From positions 2,790,001 through 2,854,000 of the forward strand of contig NZ_CP065383.1 in assembly GCF_015775515.1 (NCBI RefSeq): a stretch of 64,000 nucleotides of DNA, given 5' to 3'. This document shows positions 1 through 8,035 of this stretch, one piece after another. Position numbers and translations under genes: made by a program. This stretch comes from Atribacter laminatus. Lineage in GTDB: Bacteria; Atribacterota; Atribacteria; Atribacterales; Atribacteraceae. Below the pieces are notes generated by a model, which was not told where the DNA came from, searched no databases, and saw nothing but the letters and a program-made list of their open reading frames with translations. How positions within the stretch are numbered: the stretch's first letter is position 1; each line of letters opens with the position of its first letter.

Positions 1-34
1 AATGTAGATCCGAATTTAGTCATGAATTAATCTG

Positions 35-502
35 ATGAAGAGAAAACTGACTGTAGAAGAAAGGATTGTTCGACTAATTAGTAAAGCCTGGTATACCAAA
101 AAAAAGCTTAGAGGGAAGTTAATATCAGAAGGATACCCGGAAAACGATGTTGAAGAAGCCCTTCAGGCTTTTGAACAAGATGGATATATCGATGATGAAT
201 TTTTTATGAAAACCTATTTGGAAGGGAAAAGAAACAGCAACCCCCGTGGTTACTGGGCTTATAAAACTGAATTGGAACGATTGGGTATCGAAAAAGATTT
301 ACTTGAACAATTTCGATCTATCTATTATCCTCCTTCCGAAGAAGTCAAAGATGGAATTGAACTGATCCGAAAATGGTTTCAACAAGGGGAAACCAGTCGT
401 GATCGAATAATCCACCGCTTATCGCGAAAAGGGTTCAGTTATGATATTGCCGAATGGTCATGGGATCAATTTCAAGCTAATCGGGAAGGGGAGTTATCTT
501 GA
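35..502 (+). CDS. recX: Regulatory protein RecX
   Basis: RecX binds RecA filaments and limits recombinase activity. The 155-residue product has the usual RecX length and its tandem three-helix repeats: the first repeat carries the K-L-R-x-K-L...G-Y-x-x-x-x-V-E-E-A-L pattern at about residues 24-45, followed by a short linker ending Y-I-D-D-E-F-F. No strong Shine-Dalgarno precedes the ATG. It overlaps a TGA at 33-35 (TGATG) that could close an upstream frame, and a second frame stops at 28-30. Either could be the C-terminus of the preceding gene, possibly recA by analogy with other genomes, but too little is visible to tell. The plus-strand order recX-rny-ymdB-spoVS supports the call. Family assignment is by recognisable repeats and context; the role is established family knowledge. 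Confidence 0.85.
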   Translation: MKRKLTVEERIVRLISKAWYTKKKLRGKLISEGYPENDVEEALQAFEQDGYIDDEFFMKTYLEGKRNSNPRGYWAYKTELERLGIEKDLLEQFRSIYYPPSEEVKDGIELIRKWFQQGETSRDRIIHRLSRKGFSYDIAEWSWDQFQANREGELS

Positions 503-690
503 CTTGATCTTTACCCATCGGTAAAATATTCTCTATGCAGTTTTTTAACATAGCTTTGAATGAGTACAAAATTTTATTTCATTGAAAAGAAGAAAAATCC
601 AAAAATTCTTTAAACATCGAATAGAATCAGTCAATACCCATCAGGCTTTTTATTCGTACTTTGAAAATTGAATAAGGGGTGATCGCACAA
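503..690. other. recX-rny intergenic gap
   Basis: An AT-rich gap of 188 bases. It holds a 6-bp hairpin, TTTACC/GGTAAA at 510-525, just after recX, and a second small inverted repeat, CTATG/CATAG at 533-553 spanning a T-run. Either could act as a weak terminator. No convincing promoter hexamer pair is seen before rny, although separate transcription of rny would need one here. Confidence 0.35.
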
Positions 691-2232
691 ATGTTGCTTG
701 TATATATATTAATAGGTATTGTGGTCGGAGTCGGGTTAGGATTTAAAACCGGCATGGCTTTTAAGCTGAAACAGATGCAACAGAAAAAAGAAGATGTGGA
801 GCAAAAAATCCAAGAAATGCTTCAAGATGCCAATCGTGAAGCCGAAACAATAAAAAAAGAGGCCTTACTGAGCTCTAAAGAACAAGTTATTCGAGAAAAA
901 CAAGCCTTAGAAGAAGAAATAAGGAAAAAAAGAAAAGATTTACAGGGTTTTGAGGCCCGCTTGTTGAGAAGAGAAGAAATGTTAGAAAGGCGAAGCGAGC
1001 AGATTGAAAAAAGAGATAATCATCTTCAAAAAATCACAGAAGACGCAGAAAAAATGCTTATAGAAGTGGAAGAAATGAAGGCAAAAGAAGTGGAAGAACT
1101 GGCTCGAATTGGCGGATTAACCATTGAAGATGCCCGTGAAGAATTGCTGGATCGGTTAGAAAAAACTCTGGCGTTTGAAACCGGCTTAAAAATAAAAGAA
1201 GCGGAAGAAAACGCGAAGAAAGAAGCGGAAAAAAACGCTCGTCATATCGTTGTTCAAGCAGTGCAGCGATACGCTGCTGAATACACCGCAGAAAACACTG
1301 TCTCAATTGTTAGTTTACCGAATGATGACATGAAAGGACGCATAATCGGTAGAGAAGGAAGAAATATTCGGACTTTTGAAATGATGACTGGAGTTGATCT
1401 CATTATCGACGATACTCCTGAAGCAGTTATCATTTCTTCCTTTGATCCTATCCGTCGTGAAATTGCTCGTATTGCTTTGGAAAAACTAATCTTAGATGGT
1501 CGTATTCACCCAGCGCGGATCGAAGAGCTTATTGAACGAGCAAAAACCCAGGTTGAAGAAAAAATAATCCAAGAGGGTGAGCAGGCTCTTTTTGACACTG
1601 GGATGAAAAATGTCAATTCTGATTTGGTAAAGCTTTTAGGAAAGCTTTACTATCGAACCAGCTATGGGCAAAATGTACTCCAACACTCTAAAGAAGTAAC
1701 CCATTTCGCCGGGATTATGGCTTCTGAACTGGGAATAAATGTCAATCTTGCTAAAAGAGCTGGTCTGCTTCATGATATTGGGAAGTCTTTGGATCATGAA
1801 ATCGAAGGACCGCATGCCAAAATCGGAGCTGAATTAGCAGAACGTTATGGCGAAAAATGGGAAATCGTTCATGCCATAGAAGCACATCATAACGACATCG
1901 AACCACAAACCATTGAAGCTGTTTTGATTCAAGCTGCTGATGCCATATCAGCTTCAAGACCAGGAGCTCGTCGGGAAAGCTTAGAAGCCTATATCAAAAG
2001 GTTGGAGCAATTGGAAAAAATATCTAATTCTTTTGATGGTGTTGAGAAATCCTATGCCATTCAGGCAGGCCGAGAAGTTCGAATTATTGTCAAGCCCGAG
2101 AAAGTGGACGATGCTCTTTCAGCAAAGTTAGCTTATGATATCGTCAAGAAAATCGAAAAAGAGCTTGAATATCCAGGCCAAATTAAAGTTACTGTCATTC
2201 GTGAGACCCGAGCTGTAGAGTATGCCAAGTAG
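691..2232 (+). CDS. rny: Ribonuclease Y
   Basis: RNase Y is the membrane-anchored endoribonuclease that starts bulk mRNA decay in many bacteria. The 513-residue protein shows the full family layout: an N-terminal transmembrane helix (about residues 2-21), a long Glu/Lys-rich coiled coil to about residue 190, a KH RNA-binding domain with the [12 protein letters not shown] loop near residue 214, and an HD phosphohydrolase domain with H-D-I-G-K near residue 359 and a later H-H-N-D. The start is chosen at ATG 691 because AAGGGGTGATC at 674-684 is an almost perfect Shine-Dalgarno for it. A GTG at 679 in the same frame lies inside that motif and is rejected. ymdB follows at 12 bases, a widely conserved pair. 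Confidence 0.96.
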   Translation: MLLVYILIGIVVGVGLGFKTGMAFKLKQMQQKKEDVEQKIQEMLQDANREAETIKKEALLSSKEQVIREKQALEEEIRKKRKDLQGFEARLLRREEMLERRSEQIEKRDNHLQKITEDAEKMLIEVEEMKAKEVEELARIGGLTIEDAREELLDRLEKTLAFETGLKIKEAEENAKKEAEKNARHIVVQAVQRYAAEYTAENTVSIVSLPNDDMKGRIIGREGRNIRTFEMMTGVDLIIDDTPEAVIISSFDPIRREIARIALEKLILDGRIHPARIEELIERAKTQVEEKIIQEGEQALFDTGMKNVNSDLVKLLGKLYYRTSYGQNVLQHSKEVTHFAGIMASELGINVNLAKRAGLLHDIGKSLDHEIEGPHAKIGAELAERYGEKWEIVHAIEAHHNDIEPQTIEAVLIQAADAISASRPGARRESLEAYIKRLEQLEKISNSFDGVEKSYAIQAGREVRIIVKPEKVDDALSAKLAYDIVKKIEKELEYPGQIKVTVIRETRAVEYAK

Positions 2233-2244
2233 GAGGAAAGCACT

Positions 2245-3018
2245 TTGAGATTTCTCATCATAGGAGATGTTATCGGAAAACCGGGTCGAAAAATAGTTGG
2301 AGAAAAAATTAAAGCTATAAGAAAGTCTCAGAATATCGACGCAGTAATCGTTAATGGTGAAAATTCAGCTGGAGGGCTGGGTATCACCCCCGAAACAACC
2401 GAGGAATTACTTGGATTTGGAATAGACGTAATTACCACTGGTAATCACATCTGGGATAAAAAAGAGATCCTTCCTTATATTGATAGTCAATTGAGGTTAT
2501 TACGTCCTTTGAATTATCCACCTGGTGTTCCAGGAAATGGATCGGTTATTCTTAAAAATAACCAAAGAAAATGGGCAGTCCTCAATTTAAGCGGTCGGGT
2601 TTTTATGTCACCACTGGATTGTCCTTTTCAAGCCCTTGATAAAGAATTAGAAATAATAAAAAAAGAAACCAATATTATTCTGGTTGATTTTCATGCTGAG
2701 GCAACATCAGAAAAAATTGCTTTTGGATGGTATTGTGACGGCCGGGTTTCTTGTGTCGTTGGAACACATACCCATGTAGTTACTGCCGACGAGAAAATAC
2801 TACCCAGTGGAACCGCTTATATCACTGATATTGGTATGACTGGAGCTCATCATTCGGTAATCGGTATTGAAACCAAGCAAATATTAAGTCGCTTTTTGAC
2901 CCAAATACCAGTTCGGTATACTGTTGCCAAAGAGAATATAATTCTGAACGGTGTAATTGTAGAAGTTGATGATCAAACTGGGAAATCGGTTTCCATCACA
3001 CGATTTAGTTTGAGTTGA
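2245..3018 (+). CDS. ymdB: YmdB-family metallophosphoesterase
   Basis: A member of the YmdB family (TIGR00282-type), calcineurin-like phosphoesterases with cyclic-nucleotide phosphodiesterase activity in Bacillus, where they affect biofilm and motility decisions. At 257 residues it has the family length and metal-site segments: G-D-V-I-G-K-P-G-R near residue 7, N-G-E-N-S-A-G-G-L-G near 38, T-G-N-H-I-W-D near 66, V-D-F-H-A-E-A-T-S-E-K and G-T-H-T-H-V in the second half. It begins with TTG at 2245, preceded by AGGAGG at 2231-2236 that overlaps the rny stop, so it is coupled to rny. The substrate in this organism is not shown by sequence. Confidence 0.92.
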   Translation: MRFLIIGDVIGKPGRKIVGEKIKAIRKSQNIDAVIVNGENSAGGLGITPETTEELLGFGIDVITTGNHIWDKKEILPYIDSQLRLLRPLNYPPGVPGNGSVILKNNQRKWAVLNLSGRVFMSPLDCPFQALDKELEIIKKETNIILVDFHAEATSEKIAFGWYCDGRVSCVVGTHTHVVTADEKILPSGTAYITDIGMTGAHHSVIGIETKQILSRFLTQIPVRYTVAKENIILNGVIVEVDDQTGKSVSITRFSLS

Positions 3019-3064
3019 AGCGTATTTTATTTTATTTTGACTTCAACAAGGAGGATATTCAAAG

Positions 3065-3331
3065 GTGGATGTACTGAAGGTTTCTTCAAAATCGAATCCA
3101 AATTCAGTTGCAGGAGCTCTTTCTGGAATCATTCGAGAAAAACAAATAGTTGAAATACAAGCAGTAGGGGCTGGTGCTGTCAATCAAGCAATTAAAGCCA
3201 TCTCTATTGCTCGTGGATTTCTTGCTCCTAATGGAATTGATCTGGTGTGTATTCCAGCCTTCACCGACATCATTATAGATGGTGAGGAAAGAACTGCTAT
3301 TAAATTAATTATAAAACCTTGGAATAAGTAA
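3065..3331 (+). CDS. spoVS: Stage V sporulation protein S (SpoVS)
   Basis: SpoVS is a small Alba-like protein needed for spore coat and septation steps in Bacillus, and is also kept in many non-sporulating bacteria, where its role is unclear. The 88-residue product matches the family over its whole length, including V-S-S-K-S-x-P-N-S-V-A-G-A near residue 6, the Q-A-V-G-A-G-A-V-N-Q-A-I-K-A segment near 33 and I-A-R-G-F in the middle. It starts with GTG at 3065 behind AAGGAGG at 3048-3054. It ends the transcription unit recX-rny-ymdB-spoVS, since a strong hairpin follows at 3342-3394. Nothing else in the window suggests sporulation. Confidence 0.95.
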   Translation: MDVLKVSSKSNPNSVAGALSGIIREKQIVEIQAVGAGAVNQAIKAISIARGFLAPNGIDLVCIPAFTDIIIDGEERTAIKLIIKPWNK

Positions 3332-3341
3332 ATCTTGTTTG

Positions 3342-3394
3342 AATAATAAAGCCTGTACCATAAATAAAATGTATTGTGTACAGGCTTTATTATT
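3342..3394 (+). terminator. Hairpin terminator after spoVS
   Basis: A perfect 17-bp inverted repeat: 3342-3358 pairs with 3378-3394 around a 19-base loop. The stem is GC-rich at its loop end (GCCTGTAC) and flanked by A and T tracts. It lies between spoVS and miaB, so it should end the upstream operon. The symmetric tracts would allow it to work on either strand. Confidence 0.85.
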
Positions 3395-3417
3395 TATCAA
3401 ATTGAGTAGAAGGTTCA

Positions 3418-4749
3418 ATGATGACCAACACAACTTTTTTTATCGAAACCTATGGATGTCAAATGAATAAAAGCCGCAGTGAACATATTGCCCAGGTTAT
3501 GATTCAAAATGGATATCAACTGATCGAAGATAAAAAAAGAGCTGATATTTTATTGTTTAATACCTGTGCCGTGCGGGAACACGCTTCAGAAAAAGCCATT
3601 AGCAATATTCAAAAAACCATTAAAGACCTTAATAAAACGTCTCGATATCCAATTATTGTAATTTTTGGTTGTTTAAGTCAATTCCTAAAAAACCGTCTCG
3701 TACAAAGAGTACCCGGAGCTCAAATAGTGATTGGAACTTCAAATATCGATCATATTCCTCAATTTATTGAAGAACATACCAGAAAAAAAAAGAAAATATT
3801 GGATTTCAACCTGCCATCATCTTCTCAGGTTTTTGACGAAAGTGGTTATCTCCGAAACTCTTCACATATATCTGCTTATTTACCTATCACATATGGCTGC
3901 GACAATTTTTGTAGTTACTGTGTTGTCCCGTATACCACCGGTCCCCAAAGAAGTAAACCATTACGGACCATCCTGACCGATATCGAGAAAATTATCCAAG
4001 ATGGATACAAAGAAATCATCCTTTTAGGCCAAAATGTGAATAGCTATGGATTAGACTTAGACTTAAAAAATGGCTTTGAAGTTCTTTTACAAGCTATTGA
4101 ACAAAATTTTCATAATTCATCGTTCTGGATTCGCTTTTTAACCTCTCATCCTAAAGATATGCGGCCTTCCATTGTTGACATCGTAAAGAATTCGTCTATA
4201 ATGGCTCATTATTTCCATCTTCCTATTCAATCGGGTTCAGATCGTATTTTGTCTGCTATGAATCGGGGTTATACCCGAGATCATTACCTAAAATTAGCAA
4301 AGTACATCCGACAAAACCTGCCTGATTCGGGAATCGGGACCGATATGATTGTTGGTTTTCCCGGTGAAACTGAAAGGGATTTTTTGGATACTCTTAATAT
4401 CGTTCAAGAAGTCCATTTTGATCAGGCTTACACCTATATTTATTCTTCCCGATCAGGAACTGCTGCTTATCAGCTTCCCGATCATCTTCCTTTGGCAGAA
4501 AAGAAAAAACGGCTTCAATTTCTTAATCAAACTCTTTCTGATATCCATCAAATAAAATTATCGAACTGGGTCGGTAAAAAAACCAAGATTTTGATTGATC
4601 AAATTGAAGGAATGAATTCTTCAGGGAGAACGACTGATAACCAAAGAATCTATCTTCCTAATACAAATTTTATTCTTGGACAAGTTATCTCAGTCGTCGT
4701 GATCAAGACTTTGAAAGGAAAACTTTATGGAGAATTGGTTCTTTCCTGA
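3418..4749 (+). CDS. miaB: tRNA-2-methylthio-N6-dimethylallyladenosine synthase MiaB
   Basis: MiaB is a radical-SAM methylthiotransferase that turns i6A37 into ms2i6A37 in tRNAs reading UNN codons. The 443-residue protein carries the N-terminal UPF0004 domain with three cluster-binding cysteines (C14 in Y-G-C-Q, C50 in N-T-C-A-V-R, C85 in F-G-C-L). The radical-SAM motif is C161-x3-C165-x2-C168 in G-C-D-N-F-C-S-Y-C, and a TRAM-like C-terminal end is present. The E-R-S-R seen after the SAM motif in many homologues reads P-Q-R-S-K here. It lies after the spoVS terminator and overlaps miaA by 23 bases, coupling the two successive enzymes of the modification. Confidence 0.95.
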   Translation: MMTNTTFFIETYGCQMNKSRSEHIAQVMIQNGYQLIEDKKRADILLFNTCAVREHASEKAISNIQKTIKDLNKTSRYPIIVIFGCLSQFLKNRLVQRVPGAQIVIGTSNIDHIPQFIEEHTRKKKKILDFNLPSSSQVFDESGYLRNSSHISAYLPITYGCDNFCSYCVVPYTTGPQRSKPLRTILTDIEKIIQDGYKEIILLGQNVNSYGLDLDLKNGFEVLLQAIEQNFHNSSFWIRFLTSHPKDMRPSIVDIVKNSSIMAHYFHLPIQSGSDRILSAMNRGYTRDHYLKLAKYIRQNLPDSGIGTDMIVGFPGETERDFLDTLNIVQEVHFDQAYTYIYSSRSGTAAYQLPDHLPLAEKKKRLQFLNQTLSDIHQIKLSNWVGKKTKILIDQIEGMNSSGRTTDNQRIYLPNTNFILGQVISVVVIKTLKGKLYGELVLS

Positions 4750-5698
4750 TACTTCGCGTCCCATACCAATCCTTGGTTTGGTTGGTCCAACCGCCAGCGG
4801 AAAAACCGATCTTTCCTTTCTTCTTGCTCAGAAATTAGAAAAGGTGGAATTGATTTATGCTGATTCTATGGCTATTTATAAATATTTAAGCATTGGTACT
4901 GCAAAACCTACAATAGAGCAGAGACGTCTAATTCCCCATCATCTAATCGATATCCTTGAGCCAGATCAAATTTGGAGTTCCTTTCGTTTTCGCACCGAGG
5001 CTTTCCGCTTTATTTGGGAATGTTTAGAAAGACATTCTCTTCCAGTTATCATTGGTGGTACCGGTTTTTACTTAAAAAGTCTATATGAGCCTTTCGTTCC
5101 TCAAGGAAGTCCCTCTCATCCCCGATTGCGACTCATTTTTGAAGGTTATTCCAACCCTCAGCTTTTTGCTCGTCTGGTAGCCATTGACCCTCCCCGTGCT
5201 TCCCAAATTGGTAAAAATGATCGGAAACGTTTGATTCGTGCTTTAGAAATTTACCACCAAACTAATAAGCCTCCAACTTTCTTCAAAAAATTTCCATCAA
5301 AAGCCAAAATCCCTTTCCAATTTATTTTTTTCGGTCTTGACTACAAGAAAGTAGATCTCAAAAGAAGAATTATTGAAAGAACTCAGTATATGATAAAAGA
5401 GGGGCTCATCCAAGAAGTCCAAGACATTTTATCAAAAGGTTTTTCTCTAAATGTTCCTGCTTTAAATAATTTTACTTATGGACCGGTAGTTCAATACCTA
5501 CAAGGTGGTATAACTATCCAACAAATGGAAAAACTGATTACTATAGGAACTTTTCAATATTTAAAAAGACAATTTACTTGGTTTCGGAAAGCTCCAATTC
5601 GCTGGATTTCTATTGAGGGGAAAAATCCCGATATAATAAGTGATGAAATTATTCATACATTTTTATCCTATTTCAAAGGAGGTCAGTCAAATGAATGA
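4727..5698 (+). CDS. miaA: tRNA dimethylallyltransferase MiaA
   Basis: MiaA transfers a dimethylallyl group to A37 of tRNA, making the substrate for MiaB just upstream. The P-loop G-P-T-A-S-G-K-T is at residues 20-27, D-S-M at 46-48, I-G-T-A-K-P at 56-61, G-G-T-G-F-Y-L near 113 and the C-terminal K-R-Q-F-T-W-F-R. Length, 323 residues, is normal. Two usually conserved patches are altered: the Q-V-Y after the catalytic Asp-Ser reads A-I-Y, and the late G-Y-K/R-E/Q segment reads T-Y-G-P-V. Family membership is clear; the divergence may affect substrate handling. The ATG sits inside the end of miaB, preceded by AAGGAAA. The stop overlaps the start of the next gene by 8 bases. Confidence 0.9.
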   Translation: MENWFFPDTSRPIPILGLVGPTASGKTDLSFLLAQKLEKVELIYADSMAIYKYLSIGTAKPTIEQRRLIPHHLIDILEPDQIWSSFRFRTEAFRFIWECLERHSLPVIIGGTGFYLKSLYEPFVPQGSPSHPRLRLIFEGYSNPQLFARLVAIDPPRASQIGKNDRKRLIRALEIYHQTNKPPTFFKKFPSKAKIPFQFIFFGLDYKKVDLKRRIIERTQYMIKEGLIQEVQDILSKGFSLNVPALNNFTYGPVVQYLQGGITIQQMEKLITIGTFQYLKRQFTWFRKAPIRWISIEGKNPDIISDEIIHTFLSYFKGGQSNE

Positions 5699-5999
5699 AA
5701 AGAACCATGAAAAGATACCGCCTCAAAAAATTTCTGATTTAGGGTATTACTTTTTAAATGTACTGCAGGCAAAAGCCTGGCAATATTTAGGGCTATTGGT
5801 TCATCCTGAAAACGGAGAAACGCTGGTTGATTTGAAAGAAGCTCATCGTGCCATCGATCTCTTTGAACTTATTTTTGAAAATTTAAAGAATGATTTTGCC
5901 CCATCAATCAAAAAAGAAATGGAAATGCATCTGACGAATTTACAGCTCAATTACGTGGAAAAAGTAAAAAAAGAAGGGGAACAAAGCGAAAAGAAATAA
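5691..5999 (+). CDS. DUF1844 family protein
   Basis: A 102-residue acidic and lysine-rich soluble protein of the DUF1844 family, whose function is unknown. Visible family features are the A-W-Q-Y-L-G-L-L-V-H-P-E-N-G-E segment (about residues 27-41) and the helix D-L-K-E-A-H-R-A-I-D-L-F-E-L after it. The start is ATG 5691, set by the strong AAAGGAGGTC at 5674-5682; an in-frame ATG further upstream (5640) lies within miaA and lacks such a site. It overlaps the miaA stop by 8 bases and is the last gene of the plus-strand block, converging on hflX. No function should be assigned from this context. Confidence 0.8.
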   Translation: MNEKNHEKIPPQKISDLGYYFLNVLQAKAWQYLGLLVHPENGETLVDLKEAHRAIDLFELIFENLKNDFAPSIKKEMEMHLTNLQLNYVEKVKKEGEQSEKK

Positions 6000-6064
6000 A
6001 TTTTACATAATATACCTTATGGGAACCACTATCGAAATCCAACTGGCTTCTTTTCAAGTCCTTT

Positions 6065-7366
6065 TTAAGATGAAAAATTTAGCTGACGGATTCGGCCAGT
6101 GGCTTCCTTAGAAATCGAACAACGAACTTCAACCATGCCATCGATTCGAAATTCAATATTTTCAATATAGCCGTGATGGTATATCTCTTTTTCGATTTGA
6201 GGAAGATTTCGGTAGCTTACTGTGAGGTTCAAACTTTCACGATTGCTTTTCAACAGTTTACCGATCGTCTCGATGAGGTTTTCAATACCATTTTTTTTCT
6301 CAGCTGATATCATAACATATGGATTATCATCAAATATATCTCTTGAAATAACCGGTACCGGTTCAACCTGATCAATCTTATTAAAAACGATAATCTTAGG
6401 TCGGCACGCTATAGCCATATTTTGCAAGATGCGGTTTATCACCTTATGGTGTTCGGGATAACTGGGATCGGATAAGTCTAAAACCTCGAGAAGACAATCG
6501 GCGTCATTAATCTCATCGAGAGTGGCTCGAAAAGCATCAATAAGCGTTTCTGGCATTTCCCGGATAAACCCTACTGTATCGGTAAAAATGACCGATCCAA
6601 TCCCCGGCAAAAATGCCTTCCGGGCTGTAGGGTCAAGAGTGGCAAACAATCGGTCCTCGACATAAGCATGAGCATCGGTAAGACTATTTAAGAGCGTCGA
6701 CTTCCCGGCATTGGTATATCCAACGATGGCAACAATGGGGAGATTCTTTTTTATCCGAAGGTTTTTCCGTACTTCACGATATCGATTTACTTTATTTAGT
6801 TCTTTTTTAAGCTGTCCAATTTTTTGTTTAATGCGTCTTCTTTCAGTTTCTATTTTTTGTTCCCCGGGTCCACGGGTACCAATACCACCACCCAAGCGGG
6901 ACATTTCAACTCCCTTCCCGGATAACCGACTGAGTTCATACTGAAGTGATGCCACTGTAACTTTAATCTTTCCTTCCGAAGAACGGGCTCGTGCGGCAAA
7001 AATTCGGTGGATAAGGGCTATCTTGGTATAAACCTTCACATTAAGGGCTTTTTCGAGGTTTTTTTGCTGTGAAGGAGATATTTCGGTATCAATAATCACA
7101 CCGCGAATTTCAGGATTTTTCTGCAGAAAAACTTTAATTTCTTCAACCTTTCCCTTGCCCAAATAATAATGAGGAAAAGGATGAAAAATGTTTACCTCCC
7201 AAATCTCCGTCAATTGAAAGCCTGCACTGCGAGAAATCTCCAGTAATTCCTGACGAATACCGTCCGCTCCCATATTCGTCTGGCTACCATGACCACTACA
7301 AACAATACCAAGGGTTTTAATGAATAATCTTCGACTATTCAGAGCTCTATCAGCCTCCTCCTCCAT
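6065..7366 (-). CDS. hflX: GTPase HflX
   Basis: HflX is a ribosome-associated GTPase that splits stalled 70S ribosomes under stress. The 433-residue protein has the N-terminal HflX domain, the glycine-rich linker with G-G-G-I-G-T-R-G-P-G-E-Q near residue 159, a coiled segment, and a GTPase domain with G1 G-Y-T-N-A-G-K-S at 216-223, G3 D-T-V-G-F and G4 N-K-I-D. The assigned ATG overlaps the end of the glycosyltransferase gene by 17 bases and lacks its own Shine-Dalgarno. A GGAGGAGGAGG run lies just inside the coding region, so a slightly later start remains possible. It is the promoter-distal gene of the minus-strand block and converges on the DUF1844 gene. Confidence 0.95.
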   Translation of the reverse strand: MEEEADRALNSRRLFIKTLGIVCSGHGSQTNMGADGIRQELLEISRSAGFQLTEIWEVNIFHPFPHYYLGKGKVEEIKVFLQKNPEIRGVIIDTEISPSQQKNLEKALNVKVYTKIALIHRIFAARARSSEGKIKVTVASLQYELSRLSGKGVEMSRLGGGIGTRGPGEQKIETERRRIKQKIGQLKKELNKVNRYREVRKNLRIKKNLPIVAIVGYTNAGKSTLLNSLTDAHAYVEDRLFATLDPTARKAFLPGIGSVIFTDTVGFIREMPETLIDAFRATLDEINDADCLLEVLDLSDPSYPEHHKVINRILQNMAIACRPKIIVFNKIDQVEPVPVISRDIFDDNPYVMISAEKKNGIENLIETIGKLLKSNRESLNLTVSYRNLPQIEKEIYHHGYIENIEFRIDGMVEVRCSISKEATGRIRQLNFSS

Positions 7367-8027
7367 ACGAGTTTTTCAAGATTTCCCAATACATTTTGAC
7401 TCGATGACGAAATCCTTTCATCAAGCCCATTTTCTCTTCCTTCATCACATGAGTCAATCCAGGCAGCTTCACCAATTTCATGGTCACACCGTTTTTTCGA
7501 ATATATCGGTTCATAGCAACTTCAACTCCGTATCGGGATACTTCCAGATCGGATATGTTTTGGATGACATCGGTTCGTATCGCCCGTTGTCCTGATAATA
7601 ACGGAGCAATTTTCTGAGCAAAATCGGTGGCAAAACGCCCTTCTTCAAACACCCCAATGGTTACATCGGCTTCTCTTTCGGTAACTGGGTGAACCAAGCT
7701 CAACACATGACTTTCTTCTAACCCAACTAAATCCGCGTCTAATAAAAGAACTACATCGGTTCGTATGTACTCTAACCCCCGGTAAAGAGCACCGCCCTTC
7801 CCTACATTACTAATTAAATCAACAACCTCAACATTACGACTTCGAGCAATATCTACCGTTCGATCGGTTGATCCATCGCTCACCACCACAATCTGCTCAA
7901 TAACGGGCACTCTTTTCAGGACATCAATAATCGGTCCGATAGTTTTTTCTTCATTGTAAGCAGCAATAATTGATGTAATTCGGTGGTTCTTATTGTTTAA
8001 TTGGTTCATTTCGGTTTGATCTTTCAT
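7350..8027 (-). CDS. Family 2 glycosyltransferase
   Basis: A cytosolic GT-A fold glycosyltransferase of family 2, 225 residues. The N-terminal nucleotide-sugar region shows I-I-A-A-Y-N-E-E-K-T-I-G near residue 20 and V-V-S-D-G-S-T-D-R-T near 49. The metal-binding D-A-D (L-L-L-D-A-D-L-V-G) is near residue 97. The single-domain product resembles dolichyl-phosphate-mannose or glucosyl-3-phosphoglycerate synthase-like proteins but has no membrane segment, so the acceptor cannot be named. It starts eight bases after the proS stop region, with AGGA before the ATG, and overlaps hflX. No neighbouring sugar genes help define its pathway. Confidence 0.85.
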   Translation of the reverse strand: MKDQTEMNQLNNKNHRITSIIAAYNEEKTIGPIIDVLKRVPVIEQIVVVSDGSTDRTVDIARSRNVEVVDLISNVGKGGALYRGLEYIRTDVVLLLDADLVGLEESHVLSLVHPVTEREADVTIGVFEEGRFATDFAQKIAPLLSGQRAIRTDVIQNISDLEVSRYGVEVAMNRYIRKNGVTMKLVKLPGLTHVMKEEKMGLMKGFRHRVKMYWEILKNSYGGGG

Positions 8028-8035
8028 GTTGATTC

